DNA from: Roseivirga sp. 4D4
GTDB lineage: Bacteria > Bacteroidota > Bacteroidia > Cytophagales > Cyclobacteriaceae
Assembly: GCF_001747095.1 (NCBI RefSeq)
Contig: NZ_MDGP01000001.1
Span: 3,269,001-3,333,000 of the forward strand
DNA: 64,000 bases
Reading direction: 5' to 3'
A program made the position numbers and the translations under genes. This document shows positions 58,050 to 64,000 of this stretch, one piece after another. Each line of letters starts with the position of its first letter. The first letter of the stretch is position 1. The notes below the pieces were generated by a model. The model searched no databases. It was not told the DNA's origin and was given only the letters and a program-made list of their open reading frames with translations.

Positions 58050-61000
58050 ATGAAAAAATACATCTCCCCTCTCATTTTGACTGCGCTATTGTTATTCGTT
58101 GTCAATCTTGATTCACTAGCGCAACGCAGAAAAGGTAAGAAAACCGAAAAAGTCGAGGTCGAAGATCCGCTTAAAGGTGTCTCTTTAGGCTCTATGTCCT
58201 TTAGAAGTATTGGACCGGCATTGACATCGGGGCGTATAGCCGATCTGGCGGTAAATCCCGACAACCCAAATGAATTCTATGTGGCAGCCGCTGCAGGTGG
58301 TGTCTGGAAAACAACCAATGCTGGTACTACTTTCAAACCCATTTTTGATAACTATGGTAGCTACTCCATTGGTTCACTGGCCATGGATCCCAATAACCAT
58401 AATGTGATTTGGGTAGGAACAGGAGAGAACAATAACCAACGCTCGGTTTCTTATGGTGACGGTGTTTATAAGTCGATTGATGGTGGAGCATCTTTCAAGA
58501 AAGTAGGACTGGACAACTCGGAGCATATTGGAATGATCAAAATCGATCCGAGAAACTCAGATGTAGTTTATGTAGCCGCAACCGGACCGCTTTGGAGTGC
58601 CGGTGGCGATAGAGGGCTTTACAAAACGATCGATGGAGGCGAAAGCTGGGAAAAAGTCTTAGAAATAAGTGAGCATACTGGAGTGAATGAGATTCATTTC
58701 GACCCAAGAAACCCTGATGTATTATACGCTACAGCACACCAAAGAAGGCGTAGGCAGTGGACCTACCTTGGAGGTGGTCCAGAGTCTGGAATTTACAAGT
58801 CCACTGATGCGGGTGCCAACTGGAAAAAAGTAAACAAAGGCCTTCCAGGAGGTGATAAAGGAAGAATTGGCATGGCCATTTCTCCAGTCGACCCGGAAGT
58901 AATTTACGCTGTGGTAGAAGCTCAATCTGGTAAGGGTGGGTTCTATAAAAGCACCAATCGCGCAGCTTCTTGGCAGAAGATGAGTAGTACTTCTTCCAGC
59001 GGAAATTATTACCAAGAAATTGTGGCTGACCCTGTGGACGTTGATCGGGTTTATTTGTTGAATACTTTCACCCTGGTGACCGTTGATGGTGGTAAAACCT
59101 TCAATAACCTTGGAGAACGTAGCAAGCACTGGGACAATCACGCCATGTGGATCGACCCGAATAATAACAAACACCTCCTCCAAGGCTGTGACGGTGGCGT
59201 ATACGAATCTTTCGACCAAGGTCAGACCTGGAAATTCTTTACCAACCTGCCCGTGACACAGTTCTATAAAGTATCTGTAGACAATGCTGAACCTTTCTAT
59301 AACGTAATGGGTGGAACGCAGGACAATTATAGTTTACATGGCCCTTCTCAAACAGTAAGTCAGCATGGTATTGTAAGCAGCGACTGGATTGTAACACAGG
59401 GTGGTGATGGTTTCGAATCTGTTCCAGATCCAGTGGATGACAACATTGTTTATGCTCAGTATCAAAACGGTGGGCTCATTCGCTTCGACAGAAAAAGTGG
59501 CGAGGGAGTCACCATTATACCAAGGCCTAGAAAAGGAGAGAAGGCCTACAACTTTAATTGGGATGCACCGCTAATGGTAAGCCCTCATGATCACAAGACA
59601 TTGTACTATGCAGCCAACAAGCTTTTCAAGAGTACGGATAGAGGTGATTCATGGTCTGTCATAAGCGATGAGTTGGATCAAAATATTGACAGAAACCTGC
59701 TGCCGATCATGGGTAAGGTTTGGCCAATGGACGCGGTTGCCAAAAACGGATCGACTTCAAGGTATGGTGCTGCTGTCTCATTAGATGAATCCAGAATCCA
59801 AAAAGGTCTTTTATATGTTGGGTCTGACGATGGCCAGATCAGTATTAGCGAAGATGATGGAGCCTCTTGGAGACAAATCAACAGGTTCGAAGGAGTCCCT
59901 GAAAACACCTATGTCTACGACCTGATTGCCTCAAAGCATGACGCTAATACGGTTTATGCGGCTTTCAACAATCACAAGAGTGGAGATTTTACGCCTTACG
60001 TCTATGTCAGTAACGACAAAGGTTTGACCTGGAGGAATATCAGTGCGAACCTTCCAGAAGGTGCTGTCTATGCGTTGGAACAAGATCATGTTAATGAAAA
60101 CATCTTATTCGCAGGAACAGAATATGGTGTTCATGTAACAGTCAATGGTGGTGCCAGTTGGACTGCCTTAAAGGCAGGTCTACCTACGATCAATGTTCGC
60201 GATATGGCCATTCAGGAAAGGGAAAATGACTTAGCACTCGCCACTTTCGGACGTGGTTTCTATATCCTCGATAACTACAGTCCCTTGAGAGAATTAGCTG
60301 AGAAGGCCACAGAGAAAGATGCTCATATTTTTGCCATTGAGGAATCACATATGTTCAATACATGGACACCATTAGGTAGCTTGGGTTCAAGAGAGAAGGG
60401 TTTTCAGGGCGAATCATTTTTCACTGCAAAAAACCCAAAGACTGGGGCCGTCATTAGATATTGGGTAAAAGAAAGCCCTACCACATTGAAGGCAGAGCGA
60501 CAAAAAAGAGAAAAAGAAGCATTTAAAAATGGAGAGGCTATTCCATACCCAACGGTTGAAGCCTTCAAAGCTGAGCAAGATGAACAACCCTCATTCTTGA
60601 TATTTAGCATTAAAGACCAATCAGGAGAGATTGTGAGCGAACTGAGAAAGCCAATGGGTAAAGGCATGGGCGAAATAGTTTGGGACCTTACTTACATGAG
60701 TTTCGGGCAGGTAAATACCAGACAGGCTAGTCAAACACAAAGCCTTCCATCTTCGAATGTCTATGTAGTACCAGGCAACTACACGGTTACTATGAGTAAA
60801 AACGTAGGAGGTGAGGTAACGGATCTAACTGACGCTGTGAGCTTCAAAGTGAGTGAGTTGGACAACAGAACCATTCCAGCTAACGACTGGTCTGCCATGG
60901 CAACCTTTAAAAAGAAGGCCGTTAAACTGGTGAATGCCATTAACGCCACGCAGAGTGTTCTAGGTCAACTCAACACGAAAATCCAGGGCTATAAAGCTGC

Positions 61001-61364
61001 AGCGAAGGGTTTACCAGCAAAAGAGTCCGCAGTAATGTTCACGGAAGTACGTGAACTAGAGGCAGAACTCAGGGCAGCTCGAGAGCTATTGAATGGTGAC
61101 AGAACGCCTAACCGATTAGACATCGATGGAGAATATAGCACTGCCAACAGGGCCCAAAGTGCCATTTTCGACATCTTCGGATCCACTTCAAATGTTACCG
61201 GTACTTCTGAAAGAAATTATGACATTGCCGCTGATGAGTTTCAGGGAGTTCTCGATAAAGTAAAAGCACTACATGAAAAGTTCGAGGAAATGGACCAAAA
61301 GCTAGGCAGTCAAGCAGGACTACCGCTATTGCCCAGTGCATTACCCAACTGGAAAAAACAATAA
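58050..61364 (+). CDS. Exported VPS10/sortilin-like beta-propeller protein
   Basis: A 1104-residue protein with a signal peptide (1-25, ...DSLAQRRKGK). The first 750 residues are a large propeller with repeated Asp-box motifs (S-x-D-G-G-x-S/T-W), for example KSIDGGASFKK, KTIDGGESWEK, KSTDAGANWKK, STDRGDSWSV and SEDDGASWRQ, as in VPS10/sortilin and BNR glycosidase-like proteins. The C-terminal 350 residues include a helical region with a coiled coil (KAVKLVNAINATQSVLGQLNTK). Similar proteins are abundant in Bacteroidota and are often called glycosyl hydrolases, but catalytic residues cannot be recognised. It is followed by a terminator. Confidence 0.85.
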   Translation: MKKYISPLILTALLLFVVNLDSLAQRRKGKKTEKVEVEDPLKGVSLGSMSFRSIGPALTSGRIADLAVNPDNPNEFYVAAAAGGVWKTTNAGTTFKPIFDNYGSYSIGSLAMDPNNHNVIWVGTGENNNQRSVSYGDGVYKSIDGGASFKKVGLDNSEHIGMIKIDPRNSDVVYVAATGPLWSAGGDRGLYKTIDGGESWEKVLEISEHTGVNEIHFDPRNPDVLYATAHQRRRRQWTYLGGGPESGIYKSTDAGANWKKVNKGLPGGDKGRIGMAISPVDPEVIYAVVEAQSGKGGFYKSTNRAASWQKMSSTSSSGNYYQEIVADPVDVDRVYLLNTFTLVTVDGGKTFNNLGERSKHWDNHAMWIDPNNNKHLLQGCDGGVYESFDQGQTWKFFTNLPVTQFYKVSVDNAEPFYNVMGGTQDNYSLHGPSQTVSQHGIVSSDWIVTQGGDGFESVPDPVDDNIVYAQYQNGGLIRFDRKSGEGVTIIPRPRKGEKAYNFNWDAPLMVSPHDHKTLYYAANKLFKSTDRGDSWSVISDELDQNIDRNLLPIMGKVWPMDAVAKNGSTSRYGAAVSLDESRIQKGLLYVGSDDGQISISEDDGASWRQINRFEGVPENTYVYDLIASKHDANTVYAAFNNHKSGDFTPYVYVSNDKGLTWRNISANLPEGAVYALEQDHVNENILFAGTEYGVHVTVNGGASWTALKAGLPTINVRDMAIQERENDLALATFGRGFYILDNYSPLRELAEKATEKDAHIFAIEESHMFNTWTPLGSLGSREKGFQGESFFTAKNPKTGAVIRYWVKESPTTLKAERQKREKEAFKNGEAIPYPTVEAFKAEQDEQPSFLIFSIKDQSGEIVSELRKPMGKGMGEIVWDLTYMSFGQVNTRQASQTQSLPSSNVYVVPGNYTVTMSKNVGGEVTDLTDAVSFKVSELDNRTIPANDWSAMATFKKKAVKLVNAINATQSVLGQLNTKIQGYKAAAKGLPAKESAVMFTEVRELEAELRAARELLNGDRTPNRLDIDGEYSTANRAQSAIFDIFGSTSNVTGTSERNYDIAADEFQGVLDKVKALHEKFEEMDQKLGSQAGLPLLPSALPNWKKQ

Positions 61365-61371
61365 TCAGGAC

Positions 61372-61399
61372 AGGGTGGCTGACTTAGTCACCCTTTTTT
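61372..61399 (+). terminator. Intrinsic terminator after the VPS10-like gene
   Basis: AGGGTG (61372-61377) pairs with CACCCT (61389-61394), with an inner TGACT/AGTCA pairing, followed by six T ending at 61399. It lies 8 bp past the stop codon. Confidence 0.75.
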
Positions 61400-61626
61400 C
61401 TTTATAAAGCACAAAAACCTTTCAGGTGCTTGACTACGTTCAACTAGCTAATAGTTTAATGTATGTATATACTGCTACTTGCATAACAATTTTACTGCTG
61501 TCACCGACAGATAATTGTATGTAAAAGATTAATTTTGTGTTGTATATTTAAAATTCATTCTGTCCTCGACTTAGTAGTTAAAAGTAGCAAAAGCCTTAAA
61601 TTTGCTCAGCGCGCTGTGTTGGATCA
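61400..61626. other. AT-rich spacer before the TPR gene
   Basis: No gene is seen between the terminator and the TPR start. The stretch is AT-rich and should hold the promoter of the TPR-yjjX pair, but I could not place one with confidence. It contains no clear repeat or palindrome. Confidence 0.4.
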
Positions 61627-62799
61627 TTGAAATATGTAGTCTTCATACTGGTTTTCTTTTCTTCTGAGAGGGTTATTTCTCAGGACCTGATTTCTGTTGC
61701 CTCTACTTTCCTAAATGACAAAAACTATATCGAAGCCAAGTCTTCGATCGATGAAGCCTTTGAAAAAACTACCCTGGTGGACAACCCAGGAGCTTGGTTT
61801 ATGAAGGCAAGGATCTATCATGAAATCCTGCTTTCCAATGATCGCAACCTGGAGCAATTCAAGCAAAATCGAAATGAGTTTGTAGGTACAATAGTGGAGG
61901 CTTACAATAAGACCATTGCGCTATCTGTCCGGACGAGTAACTTTAATGTGCTAGCTAAGAATCAGATTGAGATATTGTGGGCTTATGGAATCAATGAAGG
62001 TCAGCGGTTATTTCAGGCGCAGGCTTTTGACAAGGCGATTGAGGCATTTGAAATAGCGAAAATTACTAAGCCCTCCGAATCCCGAGCCTATATTTCCACT
62101 GCAGTAAGTGCGCTTTATGCAGGGAAGTATCAACTAGCTATTGATAATTATCTAGCCGTCAAAGACATTGACGATTTACCACGGGACGGTTATGACGGGC
62201 TTATTCTTGCGAAACGAAACTTACGCGTTTCGGATCAGGAATTACTTGAGGTGGTAGGAGATGCCCGCTTTGACTACCCAAATCATGTTCCTTTTATTAT
62301 TGAAGAGGTAAGAACGCTGATCCGACTTGATCGGTTAGATGCGGCCGAGTCGGTTCTCAATACAGCAGTGAAAAGAAATCCAAATGATGCCAGGCTGATC
62401 CTAAGACAGGCAGATTTATTCGACATCATTTTCAAAGACGCATATATTAATGGCGAACCGGAGAGGTCTGAACGCTATTTTGAAATGGCCTCCACCAATT
62501 ACGAGCGCTTCTTAAATCGCAATGCATTGCATTTCGCTGCTAACTACAACTATGCCGTCATGATCAACGAACAGGCTAATCGCGTGTACACGAGAATTAA
62601 TCTTATGAGCAATGAGGAGTATGAAATGCGCGGTAGAGAAAGCGAAGAAATCGGACATGACTGGACCCGGAAAGCCTTGCCCTATATGGAAAAAGCCTGG
62701 GAACTTAAACCTGGTGATACCAAGGTAATGCAGGCCCTCGAAGTATTCTACAAACGTCTAAAATTAGACGATAAGTTAGCCGCACTCAATGGAAACTAA
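61627..62799 (+). CDS. Exported TPR-repeat protein, TTG start
   Basis: A 390-residue helical protein with TPR-like units throughout (FDKAIEAFEIAKITKPSESRAYISTAVSALYAGKYQLAIDNYLAV, LDAAESVLNTAVKRNPNDARLILRQADLF, KALPYMEKAWELKPGDTKVMQALEVFYK). Residues 1-19 (KYVVFILVFFSSERVISQ) look like a signal peptide, which supports a TTG start at 61627; the next in-frame Met is 58 residues later and would lose the signal. It overlaps the yjjX gene by 11 bp, so the two form a small operon. Function unknown. Confidence 0.75.
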   Translation: MKYVVFILVFFSSERVISQDLISVASTFLNDKNYIEAKSSIDEAFEKTTLVDNPGAWFMKARIYHEILLSNDRNLEQFKQNRNEFVGTIVEAYNKTIALSVRTSNFNVLAKNQIEILWAYGINEGQRLFQAQAFDKAIEAFEIAKITKPSESRAYISTAVSALYAGKYQLAIDNYLAVKDIDDLPRDGYDGLILAKRNLRVSDQELLEVVGDARFDYPNHVPFIIEEVRTLIRLDRLDAAESVLNTAVKRNPNDARLILRQADLFDIIFKDAYINGEPERSERYFEMASTNYERFLNRNALHFAANYNYAVMINEQANRVYTRINLMSNEEYEMRGRESEEIGHDWTRKALPYMEKAWELKPGDTKVMQALEVFYKRLKLDDKLAALNGN

Positions 62800-63319
62800 G
62801 GTAGTTGTTGGGTCCAAAAACCCAGTGAAGACAAAGTGCACCCAAATCGCTTTTGAAAAGGTCTTTCCAAATGAAAAGATCATAGTTGAGGGTGTCTCGG
62901 TACCTTCGGGCGTGAGCGATCAACCCATGTCTGACAAGGAAACCCTTCAAGGCGCTCTAAACCGAACCATTCAGGCCCAAGAAGATTATCCCAATGCCGA
63001 TTACTGGGTAGGCATAGAAGGAGGTATTGAGGACAGCAAAGAAGGAATGGACGCCTTTGCTTGGGTTACGATACATTCCAAAAACCAAAGTGGGCAAGCT
63101 AGAACAGCAACCTTTCAATTGCCCCCAAAAGTTCAGGAATTAGTTCGACAGGGCATCGAACTAGGTGTAGCTGACGACATGGTTTTTCAACGAAGCAACT
63201 CAAAGCAAACTAACGGGGCAGTTGGTATTTTGACAAATGACCTCATCGACAGAGCAAGCTATTACGAGCCAGCCGTTGTACTAGCCTTGATTCCATTCTT
63301 GCATCCAGAATTATATTAA
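62789..63319 (+). CDS. yjjX: Inosine/xanthosine triphosphatase
   Basis: A 176-residue NTPase of the YjjX/DUF84 family. Family sequence is clear: KVVVGSKNPVKTKCTQIAFEKVFP, VPSGVSDQPMSDKETLQGALNRTIQA, YWVGIEGGIED and RASYYEPAVVLALIPF. It removes ITP and XTP formed by purine deamination or oxidation, keeping them out of nucleic acids. Cytoplasmic. It starts 11 bp inside the preceding TPR gene. The reaction is established for the E. coli homologue and inferred here. Confidence 0.93.
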   Translation: METKVVVGSKNPVKTKCTQIAFEKVFPNEKIIVEGVSVPSGVSDQPMSDKETLQGALNRTIQAQEDYPNADYWVGIEGGIEDSKEGMDAFAWVTIHSKNQSGQARTATFQLPPKVQELVRQGIELGVADDMVFQRSNSKQTNGAVGILTNDLIDRASYYEPAVVLALIPFLHPELY

Positions 63320-63350
63320 AAAAGCCACCCCGATGAATCAGAGTGGCTTT
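63318..63350 (-). terminator. Intrinsic terminator, mainly for the M28 gene
   Basis: AAAGCCAC (63321-63328) and GTGGCTTT (63343-63350) form an 8-bp stem with a 14-nt loop. The six-A run at 63318-63323 gives a T run on the minus strand, so it best serves the M28 gene ending at 63370; the plus-strand T run is only three bases. Confidence 0.75.
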
Positions 63351-63369
63351 AGTGAATTATCTTTTGAGC

Positions 63370-64000
63370 TTATCTCGATCGATTCAAGCTACTGTCAAAG
63401 ACTTTCGGCTTTCTTGGCATTTTTTGGTCCATATTGGCTGTTTGCATTACCATTGTGGCAATGATGACTGAGTTCTTCCTTAGGTCAGCCGCCTGTAACC
63501 TCTCAAACAAATCCATGTTGGTATGGTGTGTTCTTGTACCATAATCAATTGGATCCTGGATAAACTGAAAGCCAGGTAGTCCAATACCATCAAAAGCCTG
63601 GTGGTCTGTTCCACCTGTATTTCTAATGGTTACCGTGTTAGCACCCATGTCTTCGAAGACAGAGAACCAGCTGTCGAAAATTGGCCTAACGGCCTCATTC
63701 TGCTGTAAGTAAATACCTCTAATAGCACCGGTTCCGTTATCCATATTATAGTAAGCCGAAAACTTCTCATGCGCCTTGTTTGGTGCTCCATTCTTCATGA
63801 AGGTATTCTGAACGTAGTTTCTAGAACCATATAGCCCTTGCTCTTCGCCACTCCAAAGTGCGATGCGAACCGTCCTCTTTAAAGGAACACCAGATTCTTT
63901 TAATATTCTGATGGCTTCCATCATTGTAGCCGAACCCGCTGCATTATCGGTAGCACCGGTTCCTGCAAACCAAGAATCCATATGTGCTCCTAACATTACC
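63370..64000 (-). CDS. M28 family metallopeptidase, 3' part only
   Basis: The minus strand gives an open frame that enters from the right edge and ends at 63370, so the N-terminus, with any signal peptide, is missing. The visible 210 residues contain the M28 metal-binding residues: [23 protein letters not shown] (His, Asp and Asp), [16 protein letters not shown] (Glu-Glu), and a later [22 protein letters not shown] (Asp/His). M28 enzymes are zinc amino- or carboxypeptidases such as PSMA-type and aminopeptidase S. The ATG at 63996 is internal, since Val and further residues precede it in frame. Confidence 0.9.
   Translation of the reverse strand, partial: VMLGAHMDSWFAGTGATDNAAGSATMMEAIRILKESGVPLKRTVRIALWSGEEQGLYGSRNYVQNTFMKNGAPNKAHEKFSAYYNMDNGTGAIRGIYLQQNEAVRPIFDSWFSVFEDMGANTVTIRNTGGTDHQAFDGIGLPGFQFIQDPIDYGTRTHHTNMDLFERLQAADLRKNSVIIATMVMQTANMDQKMPRKPKVFDSSLNRSR

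Noticed and set aside
58722..59219. Open minus-strand frame of 165 codons inside the VPS10-like gene
   Set aside because: Antisense to repeated Asp-box sequence; no start context or homology.

Overview
The window is a chromosomal stretch of a member of the Bacteroidota, most likely a marine Cytophagales lineage such as the Roseivirga/Fulvivirga group (inference from gene content, not from a marker gene). The signs are a GH3-family protein, many FtsX-type permeases, TonB receptors and LytS/LytTR pairs typical of the phylum, Bacteroidota-only families (DUF2911, DUF6702, DUF2141, the SPOR/coiled-coil protein), M14/M28/S9/VPS10 secreted proteins, weak Shine-Dalgarno sequences and moderate GC. It looks like ordinary chromosome: no tRNA, rRNA, CRISPR array, prophage, transposase or integrase was seen.

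Layout. 1-14.4 kb: the 5' end of glycyl-tRNA synthetase, two small envelope genes, an amidohydrolase, a CPA2 antiporter, an alpha/beta hydrolase-OsmC fusion, NrtS, ferrochelatase, two paralogous lipoproteins, cysteine desulfurase, GlmM, MazG and a ClC channel. 14.4-15.0 kb: a 559-bp AT-rich spacer between two convergent genes that carries DnaA-box-like sequences (candidate replication origin). 15-21 kb: GH3, lptB, recJ, a SPOR/coiled-coil protein and fumC, all on the minus strand. 21.4-27.1 kb: a LiaF-like protein, a LytS/LytTR pair, PadR and an FtsX permease. 27.2-33.7 kb: TonB receptor, DUF2141, TPR protein, and a second LytS/LytTR pair flanked by two DUF2306-like membrane proteins. 33.7-37 kb: a secreted protein, an AraC regulator with its probable target dehydrogenase, and a YkgJ-type protein. 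37-46 kb: M1 peptidase, HupE/UreJ-like protein, DUF6702, DUF3298 lipoprotein, YceI, a 2H phosphoesterase, a lipoprotein, an M14 peptidase and an exported EF-Tu domain-3-like protein. 46.3-50.6 kb: a tight five-gene operon holding a Ras-like GTPase, a roadblock/longin-like partner, a coiled-coil protein, a membrane-anchored peptidoglycan-binding protein and a soluble hybrid histidine kinase; this is the best candidate for an undescribed system. 50.7-54.9 kb: an M56/BlaI pair with three palindromic operators, divergent from a Kir-type potassium channel. 55-64 kb: S9 peptidase, DoxX-like protein, VPS10 protein, TPR protein, an inosine/xanthosine triphosphatase and the 3' part of an M28 peptidase.

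The non-coding sequence is informative. Pairs of half-sites exactly 21 bp apart lie upstream of the LiaF-like operon, the TonB receptor and the TPR gene, and fit LytTR regulators. A 15-bp perfect repeat lies at matched distances before the araC gene and the dehydrogenase. Three TACGA-N6-TCGTA palindromes lie before blaI. A 16-bp palindrome lies before the doxX-like gene. An orphan terminator upstream of hemH suggests a small RNA.
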